Counted from the stretch's first letter, positions 1-9,639 are shown. The stretch is DNA of 64,000 nucleotides from Acidimicrobiia bacterium (GCA_022827785.1 JAJEIM010000030.1:1-64000), one strand, 5' to 3'. Program-made: numbers and translations. Notes: generated by a model from the letters alone, not told the origin.

Positions 1-50
1 GTCTCCCCGTTATGACGGGGCCGTCCCTCCTCCCCCAGCGGATTCCGCGG

Positions 51-85
51 CTGTGGGCGCCCGCCGCGCTGGCGGGCGCCCACAG
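51..85 (-). terminator. Strong hairpin after the solute-binding protein gene
   Basis: A perfect 15-bp inverted repeat (51-65 with 71-85, 5-nt loop) lies 19 nt beyond the stop codon of the minus-strand solute-binding protein gene. No T-run follows on the minus strand, so it is a tail-less terminator or an mRNA-stabilising stem. A second small stem (5-10 with 15-20) lies further on. Confidence 0.6.
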
Positions 86-104
86 CAAGGTCAGATCAAG
101 AGGC

Positions 105-1526
105 TCACGGCCACGAGGCTTCGATGGCTGCGGTGGCCTCGTCCACCGTCTTGTCCCCGTTCACCGCACTGGTCGCCTCGGACCAGAAGGTCCCGGCGCC
201 CACCGCGGCAGGCATCAGGTCCGAGCCGTCGAAACGGACCACCTCAGCCGTGAACAGGATGTCCAGGAAGGACTGCTCCAGAGGCTGGTAGAGCCCCAGG
301 TCGGCGTTCAGGTTGGGCGACAGGAAGCCGCTCAGCACCGCTCCGCCGCCCTTGGACAGGTTCTGGAACCGTTGCCGGTTGTCGGCGTACTCGGGGCTGG
401 CGTAGTACTCCATCACGGCCCAGACCTCAGGAGCATCCCTGAATGCGGCCACCAGCGTCCCGGCGCCGAGCACGGGCCGGTCACCGCTCACCGACGGGAA
501 GTAGAAGACGTCCACACCGTCGGGGCCGAACGCCGTCCCGTCCGGGAAGAAGGCCGAGAAGAAGGAGGCCTGGCGATGCATCATGCAGTCGCCCTCCACC
601 AGCGGCCGTCCGTTGTCACCGAAGAAGGTCGAGGCGATGGTTCCACCCTCCGCGTACACAGCGCCCGGAGTGTTCCAAAGGGCGAGTATCTCGGTCCAGA
701 TGGCGTTCATTTCCGGGGTGTTGAACGGGATGGTGTGAGCAACCCACTCGTCGTAGAAGTCGGCCCCCTGGTAACGGAGGGTCAGGTCCTCCACCCAGTC
801 CGTGAAGGCCCATCCGGTGGCTCCGCCGGACTCGATGCCCACGCACCACGGTACGTTGCCGTCATCGATCATCTGCGTGGTCAGAGCCTTCAGGTCGTCC
901 CAGGTGCCGGGGACTTCGTACCCGTTGGCCGCGAAGTCGGCGGGCCGGTACCACACCAGCGACTTGAGGTCCGCCTTGGTCGGGATGGCGTACTGGACGC
1001 CGTCGACGTTGCCGAACGCGTTCCACGCCGCGCCGATGTTGGCGTCCATGGTCGCGATGACATCGTCGGGAATCGGCAGCAGCCAACCCTCGCGGGCGAA
1101 GTCGGCGATCTTGCCGGGCTGCGGGAACACCGCGATGTCGGGCGGGTTGCCGCCGGCCGCCTGGGCGTTGATCAGATCGGAGAAGCTGCGCTCCCCGGTG
1201 TACTGGATGGTCATGCCGTTCTGGGCGGCGAAGATGTCCAGTGCCGCCTGGTGCGAACCGGCCTCGGCATCGGAGCTCTCCGGTCCGAACACCGTGACCG
1301 TGGTTCCGGCGAGCGGGTTGACCGCCTCCACCTCGACCGTCTCGGTAACGACCTCCGTCTCGGTAACGACCTCCGTCACCACCGAAGTCACCGTTTCGGT
1401 CTCGGTAACGATGGACGTCACTACCACCGTCTCGGGTGTTGTCTGTTCCGACTCGCCACCGCAGGCAACTGCCACCAGTGCTAGCGCCCCCATGAGCGCT
1501 AGGAGCCGAAGCACCTTTCCTTTCAT
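105..1526 (-). CDS. ABC transporter solute-binding lipoprotein, alpha-glucoside (AglE-like) family
   Basis: A secreted, lipid-anchored extracellular solute-binding protein of family 1, about 473 aa. The ATG at 1526 is chosen because GAGGAGG lies 4 nt upstream and it gives a clean lipoprotein signal: a basic start, a hydrophobic run and a lipobox ending VAVAC. A Thr/Val/Glu-rich low-complexity spacer of about 45 residues follows, then the binding fold. The IPTKADLKSLVWY segment and the TWDDLKALTTQM segment resemble AglE/ThuE-type disaccharide binders. The permease and ATPase genes are expected downstream, beyond the left edge. Substrate is inferred from family resemblance only. Confidence 0.8.
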   Translation of the reverse strand: MKGKVLRLLALMGALALVAVACGGESEQTTPETVVVTSIVTETETVTSVVTEVVTETEVVTETVEVEAVNPLAGTTVTVFGPESSDAEAGSHQAALDIFAAQNGMTIQYTGERSFSDLINAQAAGGNPPDIAVFPQPGKIADFAREGWLLPIPDDVIATMDANIGAAWNAFGNVDGVQYAIPTKADLKSLVWYRPADFAANGYEVPGTWDDLKALTTQMIDDGNVPWCVGIESGGATGWAFTDWVEDLTLRYQGADFYDEWVAHTIPFNTPEMNAIWTEILALWNTPGAVYAEGGTIASTFFGDNGRPLVEGDCMMHRQASFFSAFFPDGTAFGPDGVDVFYFPSVSGDRPVLGAGTLVAAFRDAPEVWAVMEYYASPEYADNRQRFQNLSKGGGAVLSGFLSPNLNADLGLYQPLEQSFLDILFTAEVVRFDGSDLMPAAVGAGTFWSEATSAVNGDKTVDEATAAIEASWP

Positions 1527-1566
1527 GGTTTCCTCCTCTGGATCTTTACATGAGCTACCTGCTGGG

Positions 1567-1613
1567 AAGGGCTGAGCCACCCAGCCCTTCTCTCGGGCAG
1601 CCGGCGTACCCTA
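1567..1613 (-). promoter_or_regulatory. Candidate promoter -10 and leader hairpin of the solute-binding protein gene
   Basis: On the minus strand a TAGGGT hexamer (1608-1613) is followed by an 8-bp stem (1567-1574 with 1582-1589, 7-nt loop) about 40 nt before the ATG at 1526. No good -35 was seen. The rest of the gap between 1527 and 1915 holds the divergent ahcY promoter and no gene I can support. Confidence 0.35.
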
Positions 1614-1784
1614 CCCGGATCTGCGAGCCCGCCACAACACAACATTCGCGGGCACAGCGACCACGGGTCGGCTAGCGCGACAGGCCCGCAATGCTAGGCG
1701 CGGCGGGATACCTATGGGCTGGTGAGCCGACATTTTGTCGCTGCCCGCAGTGGAGCGGGAGGATCGGCCGGCCCGTGCCGCAGG

Positions 1785-1790
1785 TATAAT
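1785..1790 (+). promoter_or_regulatory. Candidate ahcY -10 element (TATAAT)
   Basis: A consensus TATAAT stands out in GC-rich DNA 126 nt before the ahcY ATG. No -35 match is visible 16-18 nt upstream. It would give an untranslated leader of roughly 120 nt; I searched this leader for SAH or SAM riboswitch cores and could not fit one. Confidence 0.45.
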
Positions 1791-1915
1791 CCGGGGACCG
1801 GATCCGATCGCACGCCGGCCCATCCCGCGCTGCTCCTCGACGCCGGCGGAGAACCCCTGTCAAGACCGACATCACGGTGGCGGACGTGCCCCGACCGAAT
1901 CAGGAGAACGCAGAG

Positions 1916-3385
1916 ATGATGGAGAACCGCGAAGGAGCGCCGCTCGAATACAAAGTCCACGACCTCGGCCTGGCGGAGCAGGGTCGGCGTGAGATCGAGC
2001 TCGCCGAACACGAGATGCCCGGGCTGATGGCGCTCCGGGAGCGGTACGGGGCCACGAAACCCTTGGCCGGTGCCCGCATCTCCGGCTCCCTCCACATGAC
2101 CGTCCAGACCGCGGTGCTGATCGAGACGCTGGCCGAGCTGGGCGCCGAGATTCGCTGGGCATCCTGCAACATCTTCTCTACCCAGGACCAGGCGGCCGCC
2201 GCGGTGGTGGTCGGCCGGCCCGAGACGGGCGGGACCCCTGAGGATCCGCGCGGCATCCCGGTCTTCGCCTGGAAGGGCGAGACCCTCGAGGAGTACTGGT
2301 GGTGCACTGATCGCATGCTGGCCTGGGCAGGTTCCGACGGCCCGTCGCTGATCGTGGACGACGGCGGGGACGCCACCCTGCTGGTCCACAAGGGCGCCGA
2401 ATACGGTCGGCTGGGCGCCGTCCCCTCCTTCGATCCCGACCGCGAGCCCGAGGAGTGGGGGGTGATCCTCGACCTGCTCCGGGCCCGGATCGCCGACGAT
2501 CCCGGCTACTTCATCCGGATGGCGGACTCGGTTCGGGGAGTCAGCGAGGAGACCACCACCGGAGTCCACCGTCTCCACGAGATGCAGACCATGGGGCAGC
2601 TGCTGTTCCCGGCCATGAACGTCAACGACTCGGTCACCAAGTCCAAGTTCGACAACGTCTACGGATGCCGGCACAGCCTGATCGACGGCCTGAACCGCGC
2701 CACCGACGTCATGCTCGGAGGCAAGCTGGCGCTCGTGGCCGGCTACGGCGAGGTGGGGAAGGGGTGCGCCGAGGCCTTACGGGGCCAGGGTTGCCGGGTG
2801 GTCATCGCCGAGATCGACCCGATCTGCGCCCTGCAGGCGGCCATGGACGGATTCGAGGTCAACACCATCGAGAACGTGGTGGAGACCGCCGACATCTTCA
2901 TCACCGCCACCGGTAACCGCGACGTGATCGGCCTGGAGCACATGTCCCGGATGAAGGACAAGGCCATCGTGGGAAACATCGGCCATTTCGACAACGAGAT
3001 CGACATGGCCGCTCTGAAGTCGGCCGAAGGGGTGGTGCGCCGCAACATCAAGCCCCAGTACGACGAGTACATGTTCCCGGACGGCCACGGTGTGCTGATC
3101 CTGGCCGAGGGCCGGCTCCTCAACCTGGGCTGCGCCACGGGTCATCCGAGCTTCGTGATGTCCACCTCGTTCACCAACCAGGTGCTGGCCCAGCTCGACC
3201 TGCACGAGAATGCGGGCGAGTACGAGGCCGAGGTGCTTCGCCTGCCGAAGTACCTGGACGAGGAGGTGGCCCGGCTCCACCTCGATCATCTGGGGGCGGA
3301 GCTGACCGAACTGACCAAGGACCAGGCCGACTACATCGGCGTCCCCGTGGACGGACCCTTCAAGCGCGACGACTACAAGTACTAG
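1916..3385 (+). CDS. ahcY: Adenosylhomocysteinase (S-adenosylhomocysteine hydrolase)
   Basis: Cytosolic NAD-dependent enzyme that splits S-adenosylhomocysteine to homocysteine and adenosine, closing the methyl cycle. About 489 aa from the ATG at 1916, which has AGGAG 9 nt upstream; an in-frame GTG at 1877 would add 13 residues but lacks a ribosome site. Seen: the [11 protein letters not shown] active-site block with the conserved lysine, the Rossmann motif [17 protein letters not shown], and the C-terminal FKRDDYKY tail that reaches into the neighbouring subunit's NAD site. The insertion typical of the long actinobacterial and eukaryotic form is present. It is transcribed alone; argR has its own promoter. 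Confidence 0.97.
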   Translation: MMENREGAPLEYKVHDLGLAEQGRREIELAEHEMPGLMALRERYGATKPLAGARISGSLHMTVQTAVLIETLAELGAEIRWASCNIFSTQDQAAAAVVVGRPETGGTPEDPRGIPVFAWKGETLEEYWWCTDRMLAWAGSDGPSLIVDDGGDATLLVHKGAEYGRLGAVPSFDPDREPEEWGVILDLLRARIADDPGYFIRMADSVRGVSEETTTGVHRLHEMQTMGQLLFPAMNVNDSVTKSKFDNVYGCRHSLIDGLNRATDVMLGGKLALVAGYGEVGKGCAEALRGQGCRVVIAEIDPICALQAAMDGFEVNTIENVVETADIFITATGNRDVIGLEHMSRMKDKAIVGNIGHFDNEIDMAALKSAEGVVRRNIKPQYDEYMFPDGHGVLILAEGRLLNLGCATGHPSFVMSTSFTNQVLAQLDLHENAGEYEAEVLRLPKYLDEEVARLHLDHLGAELTELTKDQADYIGVPVDGPFKRDDYKY

Positions 3386-3404
3386 ACCGTTCCCCGAGAG
3401 TAGC

Positions 3405-3439
3405 TTGCATAATCATGCATGAGAGTGCATAATTGTGCG
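3405..3439 (+). promoter_or_regulatory. argR promoter covered by two tandem ARG boxes
   Basis: Two ARG-box-like palindromes are spaced 20 bp apart: TGCATAATCATGCA (3406-3419, perfect 5-bp half sites) and TGCATAATTGTGCG (3426-3439, imperfect). They coincide with a -35-like TTGCAT (3405-3410) and a -10 CATAAT (3428-3433) separated by 17 bp. The start codon follows at 3443, so the transcript is nearly leaderless. This arrangement implies autorepression of argR-argG-argH by arginine-bound ArgR. Confidence 0.75.
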
Positions 3440-3442
3440 AGT

Positions 3443-3904
3443 ATGAGTACTCAGGCGCGCCGGAGAGCGGTGCGGAACATCCTTTCCGAGCAGGCTGTCT
3501 CGAGCCAGGCCGATCTTGCCCGGCTCCTGGCGGAGCAAGGGTTCCAGGTCACGCAGGCCACGGTCTCGCGCGACCTGTGGGCGGTCGGCGCCGTCAAGGC
3601 GAGGACACCGGACGGCTCGCTCCGGTACTTCTGGGAGCCCGGGTCCGAACCGGGTGACACCCGGGATGCCCTGGCGATGACCCTGTCCACCTACGTGACA
3701 TCGGTCCGGTCGAGCGGCAACCTGGTGGTCATCAAGACACCTCCGGGGGCAGCCCACGTGGTTGCCGCCGCTATCGACGACGCCGGCATCGGCGGGATCC
3801 TGGGTACCGTGGCCGGAGACGACACGATGCTGGTGGTAGCCGGGGAAGAGACCGGCGGACCGGCGATTGCGAAACTGATAGAAAAGCTAGGAGTGAGCGG
3901 ATGA
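3443..3904 (+). CDS. argR: Arginine repressor ArgR
   Basis: Arginine-sensing DNA-binding regulator, 153 aa. The N-terminal winged helix (about residues 1-70) has the family recognition segment QATVSRDL. The C-terminal hexamerisation and arginine-binding domain has GTVAGDDT, matching the family GTIAGDDT motif. The ATG at 3443 is preferred over the frame opening at 3419 because the upstream stretch is the promoter itself. It overlaps argG by ATGA. The protein should bind the two boxes just upstream and repress its own operon. Confidence 0.95.
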   Translation: MSTQARRRAVRNILSEQAVSSQADLARLLAEQGFQVTQATVSRDLWAVGAVKARTPDGSLRYFWEPGSEPGDTRDALAMTLSTYVTSVRSSGNLVVIKTPPGAAHVVAAAIDDAGIGGILGTVAGDDTMLVVAGEETGGPAIAKLIEKLGVSG

Positions 3905-5106
3905 ACCGGGTGGTGCTGGCGTACTCGGGAGGGCTGGACACATCGGTCATCCTGAAGTGGCTGATCGAGGAGCGGGGCTACGAGGTCGTCTGCTACACGG
4001 CGGACGTCGGCCAGGGCGAGGAGGTCGAGGAAGCGGTCGCCAAGGCGCACGCTACCGGTGCGGTCGAAGCCGTGGCCGAGGACCTGCGCGAGGAGTTCGT
4101 GGAGGACTACGTCTGGCCGGCTATCCGGGCCAACGCCGTCTACGAGAACTACTACCTGCTGGGCACCTCGCTGGCCCGCCCGGTGATCGCCAAGGGGCTG
4201 GTCCGGGCGGCTGAGAAGTACGGGGCGCAGGCCATCTCCCATGGCGCCACGGGGAAGGGAAACGACCAGGTGCGCTTCGAGCTGTCCGCCTACGCGCTGA
4301 AGCCCGACATCCGGGTGGTGGCCCCGTGGCGGGAGTGGTCGATGAGGGGCCGCGCCGACCTGGTGGCCTATGCCGACAAGCACGACATCCCGATCCCGGT
4401 GACGCCCGAGAAGCCCTATTCGACCGATGCCAACCTGCTCCACATCTCGTACGAGGGCGGCGTCCTGGAGGACCCCTGGGTGGCGCCCCCGGCCGGCATC
4501 TTCCAGATGACCAGCGACCCTGAAGCGGCGCCCGACCAGGCCCAGGACGTGGTCATCGCATTCGAGCGGGGCACGCCGGTGGCGGTGGACGGCGTCCGGA
4601 TGACACCGGCCGCGCTGCTCGGCCACTGCAACCGCGTCGCCGGCGCCCATGGAATCGGCCGGGTCGACCTGGTCGAGAACCGCTTCGTTGGCATGAAGAA
4701 CCGGGGGGTGTACGAGACCCCGGGCGGCACCCTGCTCCACCACGCTCACCGGGCCGTTGAGTCGATCACCCTCGACCGGGAACTGGCTCACCTGCGGGAC
4801 GAGCTGATGCCGCGCTACGCCGAGATGGTGTACAACGGCTTCTGGTTCTCCCCCGAGCGGGAGGCCCTCCAGCAGTTCATGGACGGCATCCAGACGGACG
4901 TCACCGGCGAGGCCCGCCTCCGGCTGTACAAGGGCAACGCCACCGTGCTGGGCCGGAGGTCCGACTCCCACACCCTTTACGACCAGGAGACGGTCACCTT
5001 CGAGGAGGGCGGGACGTACGATCAGGCAGACGCCACCGGCTTCATCAGGCTCAACGCCCTCCGGCTCCGCCTGCAAGCCGGCCGCGGCCCCGGCGTAGCC
5101 CCGTGA
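3901..5106 (+). CDS. argG: Argininosuccinate synthase
   Basis: Joins citrulline and aspartate using ATP to make argininosuccinate, the penultimate step of arginine synthesis. 401 aa, the usual length. The N-terminal ATP-binding loop [10 protein letters not shown] is intact, as is [13 protein letters not shown]. The ATG overlaps the argR stop (ATGA), with AGGAGTGAG upstream serving as the ribosome site. It is coupled to argH by a GTGA overlap, so the three arginine genes form one transcript. Confidence 0.97.
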   Translation: MNRVVLAYSGGLDTSVILKWLIEERGYEVVCYTADVGQGEEVEEAVAKAHATGAVEAVAEDLREEFVEDYVWPAIRANAVYENYYLLGTSLARPVIAKGLVRAAEKYGAQAISHGATGKGNDQVRFELSAYALKPDIRVVAPWREWSMRGRADLVAYADKHDIPIPVTPEKPYSTDANLLHISYEGGVLEDPWVAPPAGIFQMTSDPEAAPDQAQDVVIAFERGTPVAVDGVRMTPAALLGHCNRVAGAHGIGRVDLVENRFVGMKNRGVYETPGGTLLHHAHRAVESITLDRELAHLRDELMPRYAEMVYNGFWFSPEREALQQFMDGIQTDVTGEARLRLYKGNATVLGRRSDSHTLYDQETVTFEEGGTYDQADATGFIRLNALRLRLQAGRGPGVAP

Positions 5107-6461
5107 CCACTCAGATGTGGGGGGGACGCTTCTCCGAGGGTCCCGACCGGATCCTCTGGGACTTCACCGTGGACCACTCCGACCGGCGCCTGCTCGCGGA
5201 CGACCTCACGGGGTCCCTCGCCCATGTCGCCATGCTCGGCGAAGCCGGGCTGCTGAGTGGCGAGGATGCCGGCACGCTCGCCGGGGGCCTGCAGGAGATC
5301 GTGACCGAAGCGAAGCAGGGCACCTTCCGGTTCCTGGATGGTGACGAGGACGTCCACTCGGCGGTGGAACGGCGGCTGGGCGAACTGGTGGGAGAGGTGG
5401 CCGGCAAGCTTCACACCGGGCGGTCCCGGAACGACCAGGTGGCGCTGGATCTCCGCCTCTACCTGCTCCGCTCCGGCCGGGCCCGGATCGCCGCCCTCCG
5501 CCAGTTCTGCCTGGCGATGGTCGAGGCCGCCGAGGATGCCGGGGAGACGGTGGTGGCGGGCTACACCCACCTCCAGCAAGCCCAGGCCGTCCCGCTCGCC
5601 CACCACCTGCTGGCGTACGTGGCGGCCGCGTTGAGGGACATCAAACGGTTCGAGGACTTGGCCGGTCGCATGGACGTCTCTCCTCTCGGCGCCGGCGCGC
5701 TCGGAGGGAGCAGCCTCCCGCTCGACCCGGACCGGTCGGCCGAGTTGCTAGGAATGTCCGGGCGTTTCGAGAACTCGATGGACGCTGTGGCCGCCCGTGA
5801 TCACGTGTCCGAATACGCCTTCGCCTGCACCCAGGCGATGGTCCACCTGTCGCGGCTGGCCACCGAATGCGTGCTCTGGACCACCACCGAGTTCGGCTGG
5901 GTGACCTTCAGCGACGCGCTCACCACCGGCTCCTCGGCCATGCCTCACAAGAAGAACCCCGACATAGCCGAGTTGACCCGCGGCCGGGCGGCCACGGCCA
6001 TCGGGCATCTGACGGGCCTGATGGCCCTCCAGAAGGGCCTGCCGATGACCTACAACCGCGACCTCCAGGAGGACAAGGCGTCCCTGTTCGCGGTGGACGA
6101 CGCCCTGGCAGGGGCGCTGGAGGCGATGACGGCCCTGATCGGCAACGCCGAGTTCCACCCGCCCCCGCCCGACTCGCCGGTGACCGCTCTCGACCTGGCC
6201 GAGGCCCTGGTCGAACGGGGAGTCCCCTTCCGTGAAGCCCACCGGGCGGTGGGCGCCCTGCTGGCGGCGCTGGCGGATCAGGGCAGGACGCTCCCGGAGG
6301 CGACCGTCGGCGACCTGGCGGGGATCGACCCCCGGTTCCAGCCCGCCGACCTGTCCCTTACCGATCCGGCCGGATCAGTCGGCAGGCGCCGGTCGACAGG
6401 CGGCGCCGGCTTCGGCTCGGTACGGGAGCAGATCCGGATGTTCAGGGAGCGCCTGGGCTGA
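5103..6461 (+). CDS. argH: Argininosuccinate lyase
   Basis: Splits argininosuccinate into arginine and fumarate, the last arginine step. 452 aa with a GTG start inside the argG stop (GTGA). The fumarase/aspartase superfamily signature [11 protein letters not shown] is present with its catalytic serine loop, as are [13 protein letters not shown] and [10 protein letters not shown]. No other arginine genes occur in the window, so the early pathway must be elsewhere. Confidence 0.97.
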   Translation: MTTQMWGGRFSEGPDRILWDFTVDHSDRRLLADDLTGSLAHVAMLGEAGLLSGEDAGTLAGGLQEIVTEAKQGTFRFLDGDEDVHSAVERRLGELVGEVAGKLHTGRSRNDQVALDLRLYLLRSGRARIAALRQFCLAMVEAAEDAGETVVAGYTHLQQAQAVPLAHHLLAYVAAALRDIKRFEDLAGRMDVSPLGAGALGGSSLPLDPDRSAELLGMSGRFENSMDAVAARDHVSEYAFACTQAMVHLSRLATECVLWTTTEFGWVTFSDALTTGSSAMPHKKNPDIAELTRGRAATAIGHLTGLMALQKGLPMTYNRDLQEDKASLFAVDDALAGALEAMTALIGNAEFHPPPPDSPVTALDLAEALVERGVPFREAHRAVGALLAALADQGRTLPEATVGDLAGIDPRFQPADLSLTDPAGSVGRRRSTGGAGFGSVREQIRMFRERLG

Positions 6462-6519
6462 CCGGGATCTTGTGGCCCGCCCGGCGGCAAGTCATCTCCT
6501 CTCCGGGCAGGGGGTCACG

Positions 6520-6525
6520 TATAGT
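6520..6525 (+). promoter_or_regulatory. Candidate -10 (TATAGT) of the CDGSH gene
   Basis: TATAGT sits 33 nt before the GTG start of the CDGSH gene. A strong ribosome site GGAGGAG (6548-6554) follows, so this is a leadered transcript. A -35 is not clear. Confidence 0.4.
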
Positions 6526-6557
6526 TCATCCGGTCCGTCCCAACACTGGAGGAGACC

Positions 6558-7220
6558 GTGGCCGAGCAGCCCGTAACAGTCACCGTCCGACCCGACGGCC
6601 CCTACATAGTCTCGGGATCGGCACCGTTGCGGATCAGGCGCGCGGTGATGTCGGAACACGGTGAGCCCCTCACGTGGCGGAGCGAGGAGGCGAGCGACCA
6701 GAAGCCGGTATACGCGCTGTGCCGGTGTGGAGAGTCCTCGCGGAAGCCCTATTGCGACGGGACACACGGCAAGGTGGGCTTCGACGGTACCGAGGCGGCG
6801 CCGACCGATTCGTTCCGGGAACGCTGCGCCGAGTTGGGCGGGACCGGGATCGAGGTATCTGACGACCGCAGCATCTGCGTGCATGCCGGGTTCTGCGGCA
6901 ACCGCGTGTCCAACATCTGGAAGATGACCCCGGAGACCGATGACAGCGTCGTCCGGGCCCAGGTCATGGCAATGATCGAGCGGTGCCCGTCGGGCGCGCT
7001 GTCGTACACGGTCGACGGCGCCGAGATCGAACCGGCCCTGCCCGTCGAGATATCGGTCATACCGGACGGTCCACTGTGGCTGACCGGCGGCGTCAGGGTC
7101 GAGCGATCGGACGGCGAGCCCTTCGAGACGAGGAACCGCGTCACCCTATGCCGTTGCGGCCACTCCGCCCGGAAGCCGCTCTGCGACGGATCACACAAGG
7201 AAGCCGGGTTCACCGGCTGA
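6558..7220 (+). CDS. Iron-sulfur protein with two CDGSH domains around a central cysteine-rich domain
   Basis: 220 aa, GTG start with GGAGGAG upstream. Three cluster sites can be read. The first CDGSH motif is CRCGESSRKPYCDGTH. The middle domain has CVHAGFC and RCPSGAL, as in the divergent Fer4_19 single-cluster domain. The second CDGSH motif is CRCGHSARKPLCDGSH. Each CDGSH motif supplies three Cys and one His for a redox-active 2Fe-2S cluster. The protein is soluble and without a signal peptide, and is probably an electron-transfer or redox-sensing protein. This domain order is known in bacteria but the biological role is not. Confidence 0.85.
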   Translation: MAEQPVTVTVRPDGPYIVSGSAPLRIRRAVMSEHGEPLTWRSEEASDQKPVYALCRCGESSRKPYCDGTHGKVGFDGTEAAPTDSFRERCAELGGTGIEVSDDRSICVHAGFCGNRVSNIWKMTPETDDSVVRAQVMAMIERCPSGALSYTVDGAEIEPALPVEISVIPDGPLWLTGGVRVERSDGEPFETRNRVTLCRCGHSARKPLCDGSHKEAGFTG

Positions 7221-7247
7221 CCCGTAGGCACTCCGACCGGACGAGTC

Positions 7248-8138
7248 ATGAAGCTCGAGAAGCGGACCCGCCGGGTCCTCGATCTCGATATGGCGTACGT
7301 GGACGTGGGGTCGGGCGACCCGATCCTGTTCCTGCACGGGAACCCGACCTCATCCTTTCTCTGGCGCGGCGTAATCCCCCACGTTGTGAACCTGGGTCGC
7401 TGCATCGCCCCCGACCTGATCGGGATGGGCGACTCGGCCAAGCTGCCCGGATCCGGTCCGGACGCCTATCACTTCGCCCAGCACCGCCGCTACCTCGACG
7501 AGCTGCTACGCCTGCTGGGGGTGGACGAGAGGGTGACGCTGGTGGTTCACGACTGGGGCGCCGCCCTCGGCTTCGACTGGGCGGTGCGTCATCCCGGCTC
7601 GGTGGCGGGCCTGGCCTACATGGAAGCCATCGTCACCCCGCTGACCTGGGAAGACTGGCCGGAGGTCGCCCGGGGGGTCTTCCGGGGGATGCGCTCGGAG
7701 GCCGGCGAGGAGATGGTGCTGCGGAACAACATCTTCGTCGAGCGGATCCTGCCGGCCTCCATCAAGCGCGACCTCACCGAGGACGAGATGGACGAGTACC
7801 GGCGGCCCTTCCTCCGGCCGGGGGAGGACCGGCGGCCGACCCTCACCTGGCCCCGCCAGATCCCCATCGACGGCCGTCCGGCCGATGTGCATGCCGTCGT
7901 CGCGAACTACGCGACACGGCTGGCCGGCTGGGAGGTGCCGAAGCTGTTCGTGAACGCCGACCCCGGCTCCATCCTGGTGGGCCGCCCCCGTGAGGTGTGC
8001 CGATCCTGGCCCAACCAGACCGAGGTCACCGTGGCGGGAATCCACTTCGTCCAGGAGGACTCGCCGGACCCGATCGGGGAGGCCCTGGCCGGTTGGCTTG
8101 CCGGACGGGCCACCGGCGATCAGGCGCGCCATCGGTAG
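7248..8138 (+). CDS. Haloalkane dehalogenase (alpha/beta hydrolase, DhaA/LinB-like)
   Basis: 296 aa alpha/beta hydrolase with the haloalkane dehalogenase residue set. The HGNPTSS oxyanion segment contains the halide-binding Asn. The nucleophile elbow VVHDWGAALG has Asp as nucleophile followed by the halide-stabilising Trp. YMEAI supplies the catalytic acid after strand beta-6 (subfamily II pattern), and GIHFVQEDSPDPIG supplies the His. It should hydrolyse carbon-halogen bonds to alcohols, though the natural substrate cannot be told. The stop codon TAG doubles as the start of the next gene's -10 hexamer. Epoxide hydrolase or luciferase-like activity is an alternative, but the Asp-Trp pair argues for dehalogenase. 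Confidence 0.88.
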   Translation: MKLEKRTRRVLDLDMAYVDVGSGDPILFLHGNPTSSFLWRGVIPHVVNLGRCIAPDLIGMGDSAKLPGSGPDAYHFAQHRRYLDELLRLLGVDERVTLVVHDWGAALGFDWAVRHPGSVAGLAYMEAIVTPLTWEDWPEVARGVFRGMRSEAGEEMVLRNNIFVERILPASIKRDLTEDEMDEYRRPFLRPGEDRRPTLTWPRQIPIDGRPADVHAVVANYATRLAGWEVPKLFVNADPGSILVGRPREVCRSWPNQTEVTVAGIHFVQEDSPDPIGEALAGWLAGRATGDQARHR

Positions 8139-8141
8139 GCT
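8136..8141 (+). promoter_or_regulatory. -10 element (TAGGCT) for leaderless aminopeptidase gene
   Basis: TAGGCT ends 8 nt before the ATG at 8150 and no ribosome site lies between. The first three bases are the stop codon of the preceding gene. Confidence 0.5.
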
Positions 8142-8149
8142 CCACCCGC

Positions 8150-9634
8150 ATGGACACCCCCTCCCTCCACGCCGAGCGCCGGGAACGCCTCGCCGCCAGT
8201 ATCGGCGACGGCATCGCCCTCCTGCCGGCCAGCGCCGAGGTCCCCCGCAACAACGACGTGGAGTACCCGTTCCGCCAGGACTCCGCCTTCCACTACCTGA
8301 CCGGATTCGACGAGCCGGACGGCATCATGCTGCTCGACCCCCACGCGGCGAGCGGGCAGTACGTCCTTTTCGTCCGCCCTCGTGACCGGGAGAAGGAGAT
8401 ATGGACCGGCCTGCGGGCCGGAACGGATGGCGCAAAGGAACGCTACGGCGCCGACGCCTCCTACCCGATCGGGGAGTTCGACACCCTCCTCCGGCAGAGG
8501 CTGGTAGGGCGCCGGACGGTGTTCCTTCCGTTCGGTAACCCCGGCTTCCACCGCCGGATCCTGCAGCTGGTGAGGGGGGCGGCAGGGCTGCGCGAGCGCT
8601 ACGGCCGGCTCGTCCCGACCGAGTTCCGGGACATCGGCCCGCTGGTGGGAGAGATGCGCCTCGTCAAGACCTCCCAGGAGATCGAATTGCTCCGCGCTGC
8701 CTGCGAGATCACCGCCGAGGCCCACGCCGAGGCGATGCGCTTCGCCCGCCCCGGCCGGTACGAGTATCAGGTCCAGGCCGCTCTGGAGTACATATTCAGG
8801 ATGCGCGGGGCGCGCCGCGACGGCTACCCGTCCATCGTCGCATCGGGGGCCAACGCCTGCATCCTCCATTACACGGGCAACAACAGGCGCATCGCGGAGG
8901 GCGACCTGGTGCTGATCGACGCCGGCGCCGAATTCGCCTACTACTCGGCCGACATCACGCGCACCTTCCCGGCCGGCGGGCGGTTCACGGCGCCCCAGCG
9001 GGCGCTGTACGACCTGGTGCTGGAAGCCCAGCGCGGCGCCTTGGCGCTCGCTCGACCCGGCGGCAGCCTGAAGGAACAGCAGGACGTGGCCAGCCGCATC
9101 CTGACCGAAGGCCTGGTCGCGATCGGGCTGCTGCCCGGGCCTGCCGGGGATGCGATGCGCATGCACCACTACCGGGAGTTCTTCATGCATGGCACCGGCC
9201 ACTGGCTGGGCATCGATGTCCACGACGCCGGCGCATACCGGATCGAGGGGGCTCCCCGGCCTCTGGAGCCCGGCATGGTGTTCACGGTCGAGCCCGGCAT
9301 ATACGTCGATCCCGACCGGGAGAGCATCCAGCTCGCAATGCTGGAGTTCGACATCGACGAACGCATGGAACGGCGCATGCTCCTGGGCGCGGCCAAGGCC
9401 AAGGAGCTCGAGAAGAAGGAGAGCGAGGCGGCCCCGAAGGTGGCCCATCCCATCCCCGAGGAGTTCCGGGGCATCGGCATCCGGATCGAGGACGATGTCC
9501 TGGTCACCGGATCCGGACCCGAGATCCTGACCGGCGGCGTGCCTACCGACCCGGACCGGATCGAGAGCCTGTGCGCAGAGGCGCCGCTGATGCCGTTCCT
9601 GGAACCCCACCAACCGTCTGCCACGGGCGGCTGA
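8150..9634 (+). CDS. pepP: Xaa-Pro aminopeptidase (aminopeptidase P, M24B)
   Basis: 494 aa metallopeptidase that removes an N-terminal residue preceding proline. The N-terminal AMP_N domain (about 1-150) is followed by the pita-bread catalytic domain. Metal ligands can be followed in order: Asp in LIDAGAEF, Asp in SADITRTF, His in MHGTGHWLG, Glu in VEPGIYV and Glu in IRIEDDVLV. A charged insert (about 405-435) sits between the last two ligands. The ATG at 8150 is chosen over an upstream reading frame because TAGGCT ends 8 nt before it. The D-aminoacylase gene starts 5 nt after the stop. Confidence 0.93.
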   Translation: MDTPSLHAERRERLAASIGDGIALLPASAEVPRNNDVEYPFRQDSAFHYLTGFDEPDGIMLLDPHAASGQYVLFVRPRDREKEIWTGLRAGTDGAKERYGADASYPIGEFDTLLRQRLVGRRTVFLPFGNPGFHRRILQLVRGAAGLRERYGRLVPTEFRDIGPLVGEMRLVKTSQEIELLRAACEITAEAHAEAMRFARPGRYEYQVQAALEYIFRMRGARRDGYPSIVASGANACILHYTGNNRRIAEGDLVLIDAGAEFAYYSADITRTFPAGGRFTAPQRALYDLVLEAQRGALALARPGGSLKEQQDVASRILTEGLVAIGLLPGPAGDAMRMHHYREFFMHGTGHWLGIDVHDAGAYRIEGAPRPLEPGMVFTVEPGIYVDPDRESIQLAMLEFDIDERMERRMLLGAAKAKELEKKESEAAPKVAHPIPEEFRGIGIRIEDDVLVTGSGPEILTGGVPTDPDRIESLCAEAPLMPFLEPHQPSATGG

Positions 9635-9639
9635 CAGTC

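Noticed and set aside
1791-1915. SAH riboswitch before ahcY
   Set aside because: The conserved GAGGAGCGCTGC and AGGCTCG segments of the known SAH element are absent; only general GC-rich stems are seen.
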